A stretch of DNA of 64,000 nucleotides from Alicyclobacillus shizuokensis NBRC 103103 (lineage in GTDB: Bacteria > Bacillota > Bacilli > Alicyclobacillales > Alicyclobacillaceae): positions 1-64,000 of the forward strand of contig NZ_BCQV01000019.1 in the NCBI RefSeq assembly GCF_001552255.1, in the 5' to 3' direction. A model generated the notes under the pieces. The model was not told the origin of the DNA. It saw only the letters and a list, made by a program, of their open reading frames with translations, and ran no database searches. A program made the position numbers and the translations under genes. Of this stretch, positions 35,914 through 44,611 are shown one piece after another (the stretch's first letter is position 1; each line of letters opens with the position of its first letter).

Positions 35914-35944
35914 CGCCCGCTTCGTGGCTTTGCGGAAGCGGGCG
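35914..35944 (+). other. Perfect 10-bp hairpin between mreB and mreC
   Basis: CGCCCGCTTC (35914-35923) pairs with GAAGCGGGCG (35935-35944) around an 11-base loop, without a T tract. It is more likely an mRNA stability or processing element, or an attenuator, than a terminator. Confidence 0.5.
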
Positions 35945-35965
35945 ATACCCTGATCAGAAAGTGGG

Positions 35966-36826
35966 ATGCGGGTGTCCCGTCTATTGACAAACCGTAGGCT
36001 GTTTATTCTGCTCGCGGGCTTAATCCTGGTCATTGCCATTGCGGGGCTCACCTTGAGGGAGCGCAATCGCGCCGCGTCGTGGCCCGAGCGAGTCGTGATG
36101 GACGTTCAGAACACAGTGGCCGCGTGGCTGTATCGGCCAGTCAGCAATGCCACGGCTTTTCTGTCCGGTATCCACGCGCTACACGAGATGTACGTCGAAA
36201 ACGCGCAATTGCAGAATGAACTAAAGGATTACGCCTCGCTCAAGGCAAAACTGGCGGACGCCGAGGCGGAGAACCAGCGTCTGTCGGAGATGCTCGGTTT
36301 CAAACGGTCCCCTGCGAACCGGTATCATCTGCTCCCCGCTCACGTGATTGGACGCGACCCCTCACAATGGAACGCGGTGATCACCATCGACGTGGGCAGC
36401 GCGGACGGTGTGAAGGAAAATATGCCGATCATCGGTCCAGATGGCAGTTTGGTCGGGCGCGTGGATACAACCGCGCGCAAGAGTTCCAAGGTCATCCTGG
36501 TCACCGATGCGGAGGTGGGTGGCGGAGTCTCAGCCGAGGTGCAAAACGGCAGCAAGAAGCCTCCCTTCGGGGTGGTGACAGGTTCTACGGGAAGGACAGG
36601 CACGCTGCAGCTCGACTTTCTGTCGCCGCTGGCCGATGTGAAGCCGGGGGATACCGTGGTGACTTCTGGATTAAGCACGGTGTATCCGCCGGATATCGTG
36701 ATTGGCCGGGTGCAGTCCGTGAGCGGTGGCAGGCAAGGACTCACCCAGTCTGCGACGGTCAAGCCCAGCGCAGACCTGCAATACCTGCGCGACGTGTTCG
36801 TGGTGGAATCGGGGGACCACGCATGA
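35966..36826 (+). CDS. mreC: Rod shape-determining protein MreC
   Basis: A 286-residue bitopic protein. A transmembrane helix (about 12-30) leads to a coiled coil (about 70-110, LQNELKDYASLKAKLADAEA). The extracytoplasmic MreC beta-domain follows (VIGRDPSQWNAVITIDVGS, then PIIGPDGSLVGRV). It links MreB to the peptidoglycan synthases. ATG 35966 is used; GTG 35972 is an alternative and the ribosome site is weak. Its stop overlaps the mreD start (ATGA). Confidence 0.95.
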   Translation: MRVSRLLTNRRLFILLAGLILVIAIAGLTLRERNRAASWPERVVMDVQNTVAAWLYRPVSNATAFLSGIHALHEMYVENAQLQNELKDYASLKAKLADAEAENQRLSEMLGFKRSPANRYHLLPAHVIGRDPSQWNAVITIDVGSADGVKENMPIIGPDGSLVGRVDTTARKSSKVILVTDAEVGGGVSAEVQNGSKKPPFGVVTGSTGRTGTLQLDFLSPLADVKPGDTVVTSGLSTVYPPDIVIGRVQSVSGGRQGLTQSATVKPSADLQYLRDVFVVESGDHA

Positions 36827-37347
36827 GAAACGGGATCGCCTTTATTCTGTTGTGGGCGGCCCTTACCCTGCAGGCGACGGTGTTTCAAGTCCCGCCTATT
36901 AACGTGGTGCAACCGGACCTGGTGATTGTGGTCATGGTGGTTGTCGCCCTCACTCGAGGGCCAAAAACTGCGTTGATTTTAGGGATTTTGGTTGGCCTAT
37001 GCCAGGATATCGTGTACGGCACCTTCATCGGCCTCAATGCGTTCACCTATGCCGTCATCGGATACTTTGCTGGCACGGTGTTCGCTCAGTTTTTGCACCG
37101 CAATGTGGCCATCACCTTTCTCGTGACCATTTTTTTCACGTTTATCAACGTCTGGATTACATACGGTTTGGAACGGCTGTTTGACGTGACAGGGTACACT
37201 GGGCAGGTCGTGCTGCGTCATTCCCTGGCACAGATGATCATTGACGGGGTCACCCTATTGATTCTTTATCCCTGGCTGGTCCGGCTGCTCGTCCCTCGGA
37301 AACGGAGACGGTATCCAGAACCCGAGGCAGATGGAGGGAGCGCCTGA
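36823..37347 (+). CDS. mreD: Rod shape-determining protein MreD
   Basis: A 174-residue polytopic protein with about five hydrophobic helices, matching the MreD profile (PDLVIVVMVVVALTRGPKTA, then GLCQDIVYGTFIGLNAFTY). It belongs to the elongation complex with MreB and MreC. ATG 36823 overlaps the mreC stop by 4 bases, so the genes are translationally coupled. The longer frame from 36367 only shadows mreC. Confidence 0.93.
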   Translation: MRNGIAFILLWAALTLQATVFQVPPINVVQPDLVIVVMVVVALTRGPKTALILGILVGLCQDIVYGTFIGLNAFTYAVIGYFAGTVFAQFLHRNVAITFLVTIFFTFINVWITYGLERLFDVTGYTGQVVLRHSLAQMIIDGVTLLILYPWLVRLLVPRKRRRYPEPEADGGSA

Positions 37348-37421
37348 GGCATGAGCAGGATTTTTGAACACGATCGCGAATTGACAAGCCGTGTCGGTGA
37401 GCAGGGGCAGGGGGGAGTTTC

Positions 37422-38105
37422 ATGGCTACAAACATGACGGAACAGACCAGAATGGGACCCAAGCCGCCAGTTGCAGTCAAGGGCGTACGCGATGGACTCT
37501 TGTTCCTATTGAATGACCGATGCTCATTCGACGAATTGCTGCATCACTTGCACGATCTGCTCACAGGGGTAGGGTCCAGTCTGTTTGATGGACCTGAGAT
37601 TCCCGTCTTTGTGGATTATGGCGAGCGGGCGTTGACGCGGTCGCAGAGCCAGGCGCTGCTGACAGAGTTTTTACAAAAGGAGAACTTTATCCTTCAGGAA
37701 TTTGGAGCGCATACGGTGGCACGCCGGCTGCTGTTTCGAAATCCGACCGCCGGCGTCAAGCAGTCCATCTACAAGGGGACGGTGCGGTCGGGTCAAAGCT
37801 TGTTGTTCGACGGTGACGTGGTGGTCGTGGGGGATGTCCATCCCGGCGGTGAAATCGCCGCCACAGGGGACATTTTTGTGTTCGGCCGGTTACATGGCAT
37901 TGCGCACGCCGGGGTCGAGGGGGACACTCGGGCTGTGGTAGGGGCGGCGGAGTTCGCCCCTTTGCAGGTACGGATAGCGGATTACATAGGACACGCGCCC
38001 CGGGCTGAGGGGAAGCGCCTTCGGACCTTCATGGAACTGGCCTACGTGCATGAGAACGGGATGGCGGTAGGGCGCATGCACTTTCTTCCGTCGTTGCGGC
38101 GCTGA
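37422..38105 (+). CDS. minC: Septum site-determining protein MinC
   Basis: A 227-residue FtsZ-assembly inhibitor. The N-terminal FtsZ-binding domain spans about 15-95. The C-terminal beta-helix spans about 115-215 and has the typical GTVRSGQSLLFDGDVVVVGD and GGEIAATGDIFVFGRLHGIAHAG. ATG 37422 follows CAGGGGGGAG. It works with MinD to keep division away from the poles and is placed directly before minD, as in B. subtilis. Confidence 0.95.
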   Translation: MATNMTEQTRMGPKPPVAVKGVRDGLLFLLNDRCSFDELLHHLHDLLTGVGSSLFDGPEIPVFVDYGERALTRSQSQALLTEFLQKENFILQEFGAHTVARRLLFRNPTAGVKQSIYKGTVRSGQSLLFDGDVVVVGDVHPGGEIAATGDIFVFGRLHGIAHAGVEGDTRAVVGAAEFAPLQVRIADYIGHAPRAEGKRLRTFMELAYVHENGMAVGRMHFLPSLRR

Positions 38106-38210
38106 CATGCTGGTTGAAGGCGATGGAGAAAAGGATCAAGTTGCGTCGAACTGCACCGGCGTTGTGAGCCGTGATGGGGACGCGGAGCGAAGACGTTTGG
38201 GGGGACGCGG

Positions 38211-39008
38211 ATGGGCACTGCGATTGTCATCACGTCGGGCAAAGGAGGCGTGGGCAAGACCACGTCTTCAGCGAACATCGGCACCGCGCTGGCTTTGTTG
38301 GGGCGCAGTGTCTGCTTGGTCGACGCGGACATTGGCCTGCGTAACCTGGATGTGGTCATGGGATTGGAGAACCGCATTATCTATGACCTGGTGGATGTGG
38401 CCTCCGGGGAATGTCGATTGGAGCAAGCGCTGATCAAGGACAAGCGGTTTGACCGGCTGTATTTGCTTCCAGCCTCGCAGACCAAGGACAAGACCGCGCT
38501 CTCTGCCGATGCGGTCAAACGGATTGTGAATCAGCTCAAGGAGCAGCATGATTTTGTCATCATCGATTGTCCCGCAGGCATTGAGCACGGCTTCAAGGTC
38601 GCGGTGGCAGGAGCGGATGAGGCGATTGTTGTGACAACGCCGGAGAATGCGGCTGTGCGCGACGCCGACCGGGTCATCGGGCTGCTGGAGGCGCAGGGGC
38701 TGCGTCAGCCGAAACTGGTGGTGAACCGCATCCGGCCAAACATGGTCAAGGCCGGGGACATGTTGGATATTGACGAGATTGTGCAGGTATTGGCCATCGA
38801 CCTATTGGGGATTGTGCCGGATGATGAGGCCATCATCCGGACCGCCAATAAGGGCGAGCCGACTGTCGTGCGGCCGGATACAAAGGCGTCCATCGCCTAT
38901 CGGGATATCGCGCGCCGCATCCTTGGCGACTCGGTCCCACTCATGTCCCTTGAGGACGCACCCGGTTTTTGGGGACGGATCCGGCGCTTGATGGGTGGCC
39001 GGTCATAG
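38211..39008 (+). CDS. minD: Septum site-determining protein MinD
   Basis: A 265-residue deviant-Walker ATPase of the ParA/MinD family. SGKGGVGKTT (9-18) holds the signature Lys11. DADIGLRNLD, FVIIDCPAGIE and the C-terminal amphipathic membrane-targeting helix (FWGRIRRLMGG) are all present. It recruits MinC to the membrane. ATG 38211 follows a G-rich site. The 105-base gap from minC shows nothing else. Confidence 0.97.
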   Translation: MGTAIVITSGKGGVGKTTSSANIGTALALLGRSVCLVDADIGLRNLDVVMGLENRIIYDLVDVASGECRLEQALIKDKRFDRLYLLPASQTKDKTALSADAVKRIVNQLKEQHDFVIIDCPAGIEHGFKVAVAGADEAIVVTTPENAAVRDADRVIGLLEAQGLRQPKLVVNRIRPNMVKAGDMLDIDEIVQVLAIDLLGIVPDDEAIIRTANKGEPTVVRPDTKASIAYRDIARRILGDSVPLMSLEDAPGFWGRIRRLMGGRS

Positions 39009-39115
39009 GGTCCTGGCGACTGCTCACGCATACTCGTCCACACTCCGTCATACGAATGTACTGGCACCGCGGTACCATCCGGTGCGGCAGTCGATGTGGA
39101 GAGGGGATAGGGAAT

Positions 39116-40069
39116 ATGCTCCGCAGTCGCCAATCGTTGCGGTCGTGGTGGAATCCCAAGCCGGAAGCTTCCCCTGGTGCGGGGCCATCCTCGCTTTCTG
39201 GCTCTGAATTTCCTCCCTTGGAAGATAATCCGTGGATGTCGCTGCACGCATCCCGGGACGATCAACTCGCGGATGGCAGGCCCGGTCGCAGGGCGGGTTC
39301 GAGCGAGGACGACAAGGCGGTTTATGTGCGCTGGCTGTCCGAGGAGAGTTCTCCCTATGGGTTTGCGGACCAGGACGGAACGCTCAAACAGGTGGACAGC
39401 CGGACGTGGCAACGCATAACACCGCGCACTCACAAACGGTTTGTAGCATCGAGCAGCACAGCGCGGAAGACGAGCGGATCGACCCGGCAGAAAAGTGAAA
39501 CCACCTGGTTGCTGCAGGGGTTCTTGGCGGTAGTCATGATTGGCCTTGGCTGGTACGGCGTTCACGCCAAGTCTGTGCTTGGCCACCAGGTGAAGGCGAC
39601 CTTTGAACGGGCGTTTGCCGATGACTACAGCAGCCAAGTCACGGCGGCGTTCGACCGGATAGCCGAAAAATATCATCTGAACGTGCCGGTCTTGGGTACC
39701 GCGGCGCTGCACTATCACGTGCCCATGCAGGGGCGCGTGACGGTCGACTTTTCCGCCCAACATCCACGGATGGTCATCTCGGGCAAGGCCAATGAAGGGG
39801 TATTAGCCGCTGGCTCCGGGACAGTATCACGATTGCTGCATCAGGATTCCAGCGGATACCTTGTCGTTATCGATCACGGTGGTGGGCGGAGCACGCTGTA
39901 CGACGGCTTGGCGACCGTGACGGTTCACAAGGGGCAGTCGGTTGCCTCTGGACAGCTGATTGGTCGTTTGGGCAAAAACGGCCATCCTACTCTCCAGTTT
40001 GCCTTCCAACAAGATGGGAAATTTGTAAATCCGCATGACTACATCGTCTGGTCGAGCGAGGAAGCATGA
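39116..40069 (+). CDS. spoIVFA: SpoIVFA-like inhibitor/anchor with inactive M23 domain
   Basis: A 317-residue protein. The long charged N-terminal cytoplasmic part (about 1-130) is followed by one transmembrane helix (about 137-155) and a C-terminal LytM/M23-like domain (about 200-317). The zinc-binding HxxxD and HxH residues of active M23 peptidases are replaced (QFAFQQDGK in place of HFE), as in known SpoIVFA. In B. subtilis SpoIVFA holds SpoIVFB and BofA together and inhibits pro-sigma-K processing until the forespore signal arrives. ATG 39116 follows GAGAGGGG. It overlaps spoIVFB by 4 bases. It is longer than the B. subtilis protein because of the N-terminal part. Confidence 0.88.
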   Translation: MLRSRQSLRSWWNPKPEASPGAGPSSLSGSEFPPLEDNPWMSLHASRDDQLADGRPGRRAGSSEDDKAVYVRWLSEESSPYGFADQDGTLKQVDSRTWQRITPRTHKRFVASSSTARKTSGSTRQKSETTWLLQGFLAVVMIGLGWYGVHAKSVLGHQVKATFERAFADDYSSQVTAAFDRIAEKYHLNVPVLGTAALHYHVPMQGRVTVDFSAQHPRMVISGKANEGVLAAGSGTVSRLLHQDSSGYLVVIDHGGGRSTLYDGLATVTVHKGQSVASGQLIGRLGKNGHPTLQFAFQQDGKFVNPHDYIVWSSEEA

Positions 40070-40980
40070 GGGGGAGCTTGTTGGCTTCCCGGTGGCCCAG
40101 CGCATCCACCTGGGGGATCCTGGCGCGCATTCGGGTGCATCCCCTGTTTCTGGCTCTGCTCCTGTTGGCTGTAATCATCGGCTTTTGGAGGAACATGGTG
40201 GTCCTTTTCATCCTCGTGATGCTGCACGAGTTGGGACACGCCATGGCGGCCAATTACCTGGGATACGAGGTGGAAGAGATATCGTTGCTCCCCTTTGGCG
40301 GGGTGGCGCGGCTGGCCTATGGGCGGCTTGGATTTGTTCCCAGAGACGAGGCCTTGATTGCGATTGCCGGGCCGCTGGTCAATGTCCTGCTGATAGGCGT
40401 ATCTTATGGCCTGGATGCAGGCGGTCTTTGGTCGGTCGAGTTTACATCTGAGGTCGTACGCTTGAATCTGTGGCTGGTTGTGTTCAACCTGCTACCTGGG
40501 TTGCCCTTGGATGGGGGCCGAGTCCTGCGCGCCGCCCGCGCCCGCGAAATCGGATTCGAGCAAGCGACTCAGGAGGTGTACGGTGTGGCTTTCGTGCTCG
40601 CGATTGTGCTGGTGATTCTGGGCGGTGTGTCTATGTGGGCGGGCATGCCGCACTTGGGCATGGTCATTTTGGCCGCCTTCCTTCTGATCACGGCATGGAG
40701 CGGGATGAGAGACATCCGTGTGGAGACCATTCGTTTCCTGGATGCCAAACGTCGCAGCGAACGGCGGCAGACACTGGAGGTTCGCGCCTTTGCAGCACCG
40801 GCACAAGCCACGGTGCGGGACGTCGTGCGGCGATTTTCGCCCGACCATTACCACATGGTGTACGTCCTCGGTGCCAGCGGTCAGGTCGCGACCATCCTTG
40901 AGGAGGATGAGCTGCTTGCAGCCGTGTTTGACGGCCGCTGGTTGGACACGCTGGAGATGTGGATGAAGCGCGTGCCATGA
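40066..40980 (+). CDS. spoIVFB: SpoIVFB site-2-type intramembrane metalloprotease
   Basis: A 304-residue S2P-family protease with about six helices. HELGH (54-58) and NLLPGLPLDGG (Asn141, Asp149) give the zinc and catalytic residues. A C-terminal soluble region (about 215-304) corresponds to the CBS-like domain of SpoIVFB that senses ATP. It cleaves pro-sigma-K in the outer forespore membrane. ATG 40066 overlaps the spoIVFA stop. Together with spoIVFA it forms an operon as in B. subtilis. Confidence 0.93.
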   Translation: MRGSLLASRWPSASTWGILARIRVHPLFLALLLLAVIIGFWRNMVVLFILVMLHELGHAMAANYLGYEVEEISLLPFGGVARLAYGRLGFVPRDEALIAIAGPLVNVLLIGVSYGLDAGGLWSVEFTSEVVRLNLWLVVFNLLPGLPLDGGRVLRAARAREIGFEQATQEVYGVAFVLAIVLVILGGVSMWAGMPHLGMVILAAFLLITAWSGMRDIRVETIRFLDAKRRSERRQTLEVRAFAAPAQATVRDVVRRFSPDHYHMVYVLGASGQVATILEEDELLAAVFDGRWLDTLEMWMKRVP

Positions 40981-41105
40981 ATAGGGCATCGTTTAGCGTC
41001 ACCGGCGTTGGTTTTGTGGTGGGCGACTACCTGTGGGAATGGAAGTGACACATGCCGGAAACCGAACCGAGAAGTCAGGGTCACGGTCGCGGGTGACAGA
41101 CCAAC

Positions 41106-41134
41106 TTGCCAGTGGCGTGCAAGCATGATATGCT
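41106..41134 (+). promoter_or_regulatory. SigA promoter of the rplU operon
   Basis: TTGCCA (41106-41111), 17 bp, TATGCT (41129-41134), with TGA just before the -10 (extended -10). Nothing else was recognised in 40981-41105. Confidence 0.75.
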
Positions 41135-41139
41135 AACAT

Positions 41140-41226
41140 AGATTTGTTACTTCAACCGCATGTTGCAGGCGGACAAATCCCCTGTGGGTGCCTGGACAGC
41201 GAGTCTAAGTAAGGAGCGGTTTGGTC
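41140..41226 (+). ncRNA. Candidate L21 leader (ribosomal protein autoregulation)
   Basis: The 5' untranslated region before rplU contains GGCGGACAAAT, then GTGGGTGCCTGGACAGCGAG next to the ribosome site. From memory these elements resemble the L21 leader found upstream of rplU in Bacillota. L21 or its partners would repress the operon through this structure. A covariance search was not possible. Confidence 0.55.
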
Positions 41227-41538
41227 ATGTACGCGATTGTGGGTACCGGAGGCAAGCAGTACAAGGTTTCCGTGGGGGACGTCGTAACGGTTGAAAAATT
41301 GGCGGCCGAGGTCGGTGACTCGGTCACCCTGGACGAGGTTTACCTCGTCAGCGGTGACGGTGGCGTCCAGGTTGGTTCTCCCGTGGTGCCGGGAGCCCGT
41401 GTGGTTGCCAAGGTGGAGGGGCATGGCCGCGGTGAGAAAATTGTGGTGTTCAAATATAAACCGAAAAAGAACTATCATAAGAAACAGGGCCATCGTCAGC
41501 CGTACACGCGCCTGCGGATAGAGGCCATCGAGGTCTAA
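41227..41538 (+). CDS. rplU: 50S ribosomal protein L21
   Basis: A 103-residue protein beginning [18 protein letters not shown] and ending in the basic [18 protein letters not shown] segment that enters the 23S rRNA. Full family length. ATG 41227 follows AAGGAGCGG; the upstream in-frame TTG is unlikely. It is the first gene of the conserved L21-Prp-L27 cluster. Confidence 0.98.
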   Translation: MYAIVGTGGKQYKVSVGDVVTVEKLAAEVGDSVTLDEVYLVSGDGGVQVGSPVVPGARVVAKVEGHGRGEKIVVFKYKPKKNYHKKQGHRQPYTRLRIEAIEV

Positions 41539-41546
41539 GGGGATTC

Positions 41547-41873
41547 ATGATTGTCTGCGATGTGACCGAGGTGAACGGGCGCATTCACCGGTTTCGGTTG
41601 CGCGGGCACGCCGGATACGCGGATGTGGGATCGGATATCGTCTGCGCGGCCGTCTCGGCGTTGGTGACAAACGCCATCAACAGTTGCGAGGCGCTGTTGC
41701 GTGTGGTGCCGGAGTGTACAGATGATGGGGATGAGTTGTTCTGTCGGCTTCCATCCCATCGCATCTCCGACGAGACTGACTTGTTGTTTCGCAGCATGGT
41801 ACTCGGTCTTGAGCAGATTTCAGAGCAGTATCCACGTCATGTGCAAGTGCGCATGCATCACGAACAGGGGTGA
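41547..41873 (+). CDS. prp: Ribosomal-processing cysteine protease Prp
   Basis: A 108-residue protein. His21 in RGHAGYAD and Cys33 in [11 protein letters not shown] are the catalytic pair of the Prp (YsxB, DUF464) family. Prp removes the N-terminal extension of L27 in Bacillota, and the L27 encoded next has that extension, so enzyme and substrate are both present. ATG 41547 lies 9 bases after rplU. Confidence 0.96.
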   Translation: MIVCDVTEVNGRIHRFRLRGHAGYADVGSDIVCAAVSALVTNAINSCEALLRVVPECTDDGDELFCRLPSHRISDETDLLFRSMVLGLEQISEQYPRHVQVRMHHEQG

Positions 41874-41878
41874 AGACG

Positions 41879-42187
41879 ATGTTGCAACTAAACCTGCAGC
41901 GTTTTGCACACAAGAAGGGTGTGTCGAGCACCCGCAACGGTCGTGACAGCATTTCCAAGCGGCTGGGCGTCAAACGCGGAGACGGCCAATTGGTGACGGC
42001 CGGCAGTATCTTGGTTCGTCAGCGGGGAACCAAAATCCACCCGGGTGTCAACGTAGGGATCGGCAAGGATGATACGCTGTTTGCCAAGGTGGAAGGTCGG
42101 GTCAAGTTTGAGCGTTGGGGTCGTGATCGCAAGCGCGTGAGCGTGTATCCGGTCGCGGTGGAGGAGCCCGTGGTCAGCGAGGCCTGA
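41879..42187 (+). CDS. rpmA: 50S ribosomal protein L27 with Prp-cleavable N-terminal extension
   Basis: A 102-residue protein starting [18 protein letters not shown]. The leading nine residues match the LxLQxF-A extension cut by Prp, presumably between Phe9 and Ala10, exposing the N-terminus that reaches the peptidyl-transferase centre. ATG 41879 follows GGGGTGA. The cluster ends in a terminator. Confidence 0.97.
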   Translation: MLQLNLQRFAHKKGVSSTRNGRDSISKRLGVKRGDGQLVTAGSILVRQRGTKIHPGVNVGIGKDDTLFAKVEGRVKFERWGRDRKRVSVYPVAVEEPVVSEA

Positions 42188-42232
42188 AGAGAATCCTCGG
42201 GCTTGGCGTCAGTGGCATACAATAGGGAAAAG

Positions 42233-42261
42233 GGCCTGGCGGTTTCGCCAGGCCTATTTTT
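42233..42261 (+). terminator. Terminator after rpmA
   Basis: A 9-bp perfect stem GGCCTGGCG / CGCCAGGCC with loop GTTT, followed by TATTTTT. Confidence 0.9.
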
Positions 42262-42279
42262 CAGGAAGGGTGTTGGCCC

Positions 42280-42783
42280 GTGAATAGGTGGCCGGACGTG
42301 TTTCGGCGGCATCGACATGATGTCTTGAACGGATTGCAGCTGGTTCAAGGGTATCTGCAGCTGGGGAAACCGGATCGGGCGTTGGCCGCTTTGCTCGAGT
42401 TGTCGAGCTGGCTGCAGGGGGTATCGCGAGCCCAGTCGGCGGCTGCGGAGAGCGACTGGGAGTTTGTGTTTGCCGTGGCCACCTGTGCCTCCTTGGAACT
42501 GGCGGCCTGTGAGCGGCTGTTTCCGATGGATGAGCCGCTGCTGCAAGAACTTTCCAACCTGTGGCGGGCGTTGCAGCAATCATTGGCCTCCTCGTCTTTG
42601 CCTCGTTTGCGCGTGCAGGTGTACGGCACGGCTGAGCCGGGGGTCCCGAGTCGCTCCGCAGAGGTGGTGCTGATGGGCGATCCGGACGTGGACAGGTGGT
42701 GGCTGGATGTGGCGGATGAACTGGGCAGCGACTTGACGCGGGTGAATATCCGAATCCGTCGCGATGGGTGTCACTCATACTAA
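42280..42783 (+). CDS. spo0B: Sporulation initiation phosphotransferase Spo0B
   Basis: A 167-residue protein. The N-terminal helical hairpin has HRHDVLNGLQLVQGYLQLGK, where the His before Asp is the phospho-accepting residue. The C-terminal half is a degenerate histidine-kinase-like domain. Spo0B passes phosphate from Spo0F to Spo0A in the sporulation phosphorelay. GTG 42280 follows GGAAGGG. The place between rpmA and obg is that of B. subtilis spo0B. The C-domain is poorly conserved, as is usual. Confidence 0.88.
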   Translation: MNRWPDVFRRHRHDVLNGLQLVQGYLQLGKPDRALAALLELSSWLQGVSRAQSAAAESDWEFVFAVATCASLELAACERLFPMDEPLLQELSNLWRALQQSLASSSLPRLRVQVYGTAEPGVPSRSAEVVLMGDPDVDRWWLDVADELGSDLTRVNIRIRRDGCHSY

Positions 42784-42837
42784 ATAAGCAAGGATTCTCC
42801 ATACATAGGGCGCAGACTTGACATGGGGGGAATCGCG

Positions 42838-44127
42838 ATGTTTGTCGACGAGGCGCGCATTTATGTTAAAGGGGGCGATGGAGGCAATGGCATTGTTGCA
42901 TATCGCCGGGAAAAATACGTGCCGCTTGGGGGCCCGGCCGGCGGCGACGGCGGAAACGGCGGCAATGTCGTGTTGATGGTGGATGAAGGCCTGCGCACCC
43001 TGATGGACTTTCGCTATCAACGACATTTCAAGGCGGACAAGGGTGAGAACGGGCGCAACAAAAACCGCCATGGACAGAGTGCCGAGGACTTGGTTGTGAA
43101 GGTCCCGCCGGGGACGGTCGTGTATGACGGGGACACGGGGGAGTTCCTCGGAGATCTGGTGCACCACGGCCAGCGCCTGTGCGTCGCTCGCGGTGGGCGG
43201 GGAGGCAGGGGCAATACGCGCTTTGCCCATGCTGGCAATTCGGCTCCTGAGATCGCGGAAAAGGGAGAACCGGGACAGGAACGGTGGCTGCGATTGGAGT
43301 TGAAGGTTCTGGCCGACGTGGGATTGGTTGGCTATCCGAGCGTCGGCAAGTCCACCCTGCTGTCGGCGGTATCCGCAGCCCGCCCGAAGATCGGCGATTA
43401 TCCCTTCACCACTCTCACGCCCGAACTGGGCGTCGTGGAGGCGCCCGACGGACGCAGTTTCGTGATGGCGGATTTGCCCGGGTTGATTGAGGGGGCCCAC
43501 GAAGGCAAAGGCCTGGGGCATGACTTTTTGCGCCACATTGAGCGCACCCGGTTGTTGGTGCATGTCATTGACATGGCAGCCGTGGATGGGCGGGACCCGG
43601 TTCAGGACTACCAGGTCATCAATGAGCAACTTTACAAGCATGACGCTCGGTTGGCGAAACGCCCACAGTTGGTGGCCGCCAACAAGATGGATCTGCCGGA
43701 GGCTGAAGAACACCTGCAGGCGTTTCGTGAGGCCTATCCGAATCAGGTTGTGTATCCGATTTCCGGGGCTACTCGTTTCGGTTTGGCCGAGTTGTTGACG
43801 GCTGTAGCTGACGCGCTGGAGCAGCAAACAGAAGCAGCGGACGCCGCGGCCGTGCATCAGGCGGGAGACACGATGCCGGAAAAGAAGGTTTACCGTTACG
43901 AGCCCAAGCACCCGTTCCGCATTTACCGGGACGGATCGGTCTTTGTCGTCGAATCCGAGGAGCTGGAGAAGTTGGTGCGGATGACCAATTTTGGCCAGTA
44001 TGATGCGGTGAAGAGATTCCAACGCATCCTGAAGCGCCGTGGTGTGGACGATGCTCTTCGCGAACGCGGGGCGACAGAGGGCGATGTGATAAGGATTGCC
44101 GACATGGAATTTGATTTTGTCGAGTGA
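42838..44127 (+). CDS. obg: GTPase Obg/CgtA
   Basis: A 429-residue protein. The N-terminal glycine-rich Obg fold (about 1-158) is followed by a GTPase domain with G1 GYPSVGKST from residue 165, G3 DLPGL and G4 NKMD. A C-terminal OCT domain (about 350-429; [15 protein letters not shown], then [14 protein letters not shown]) is present. Obg takes part in 50S assembly, the stringent response and sporulation onset. ATG 42838 follows GGGGGG at 7 bases; the in-frame ATG 42823 is less likely. Confidence 0.97.
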   Translation: MFVDEARIYVKGGDGGNGIVAYRREKYVPLGGPAGGDGGNGGNVVLMVDEGLRTLMDFRYQRHFKADKGENGRNKNRHGQSAEDLVVKVPPGTVVYDGDTGEFLGDLVHHGQRLCVARGGRGGRGNTRFAHAGNSAPEIAEKGEPGQERWLRLELKVLADVGLVGYPSVGKSTLLSAVSAARPKIGDYPFTTLTPELGVVEAPDGRSFVMADLPGLIEGAHEGKGLGHDFLRHIERTRLLVHVIDMAAVDGRDPVQDYQVINEQLYKHDARLAKRPQLVAANKMDLPEAEEHLQAFREAYPNQVVYPISGATRFGLAELLTAVADALEQQTEAADAAAVHQAGDTMPEKKVYRYEPKHPFRIYRDGSVFVVESEELEKLVRMTNFGQYDAVKRFQRILKRRGVDDALRERGATEGDVIRIADMEFDFVE

Positions 44128-44491
44128 AGCGCCCGAGTGGTGGGGGCCGCCGTTAGCGGCCGAGGCGGCCCAGTGGGCAGACACCTGTTGGCCCGACGAG
44201 GCCCTGGGGTGGTTCTGCCGAACGCGCGCGGGGCAGGTGGTCTTTCGCAGCATCAGGGTGGAGGCGACTCCGTATCACTTTTCGATCCGGCCGTCGGATC
44301 TGGTGGACTGGGCTTATCACCTGCACGATGCAGGAGAGTGTGTGCTCGCCTCGTTTCACAGTCATCCGATGGGCGGGGATTCGTTCTCCTGCGCCGATCG
44401 TCGCTTGGCTCTGTGGGCCCCCTGGCACGTGCTGTTCGTGTCCTCGCCAGGTGGGTGGGTCTTGCGCTTTGCCCGTACGACAAAAACGTAA
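44111..44491 (+). CDS. Small stand-alone JAMM/MPN (Prok-JAB) metalloprotease-like protein
   Basis: About 126 residues consisting of a single JAB domain. The JAMM motif is complete: [14 protein letters not shown] (His-x-His-Pro-x7-Ser-x2-Asp). A Glu is available upstream ([12 protein letters not shown]) as the catalytic acid. Start uncertain: TTG 44096, 44111 and 44117 are all in frame and overlap the obg end, with no good ribosome site, so coupling to obg is likely. No ubiquitin-like or E1-like partner lies nearby. Substrate unknown. It differs from RadC by lacking the helix-hairpin-helix part. Confidence 0.75.
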   Translation: MILSSEAPEWWGPPLAAEAAQWADTCWPDEALGWFCRTRAGQVVFRSIRVEATPYHFSIRPSDLVDWAYHLHDAGECVLASFHSHPMGGDSFSCADRRLALWAPWHVLFVSSPGGWVLRFARTTKT

Positions 44492-44507
44492 AAGCGTGTG
44501 AAATGCG

Positions 44508-44513
44508 TACAAT
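44508..44513 (+). promoter_or_regulatory. Possible -10 element of the comG operon
   Basis: TACAAT lies about 99 bases before comGA. No -35 is recognisable, but an A-rich stretch (44481-44503, AAAAACGTAAAAG and GAAAT) precedes it. That would suit an activator-dependent promoter, although no textbook ComK box (AAAAN5TTTT) is visible. Confidence 0.3.
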
Positions 44514-44611
44514 CCTATATGTCCGTTTCGTGTTGCAAACAGGCGGCTGCCGCGGCTTCGCGAATTTCTCTAGCATGATGCCCGGTCTGGGCAGGAAATG
44601 GAGGGATTCGC

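Noticed and set aside
39900-40069. Loss of metal ligands in the M23 domain of SpoIVFA as a mutation
   Set aside because: SpoIVFA proteins are known to carry inactive LytM domains, so this is the expected state.
44481-44510. A-rich tract before comGA as a ComK box
   Set aside because: The AAAAN5TTTT dyads with defined spacing are not present, only A runs.
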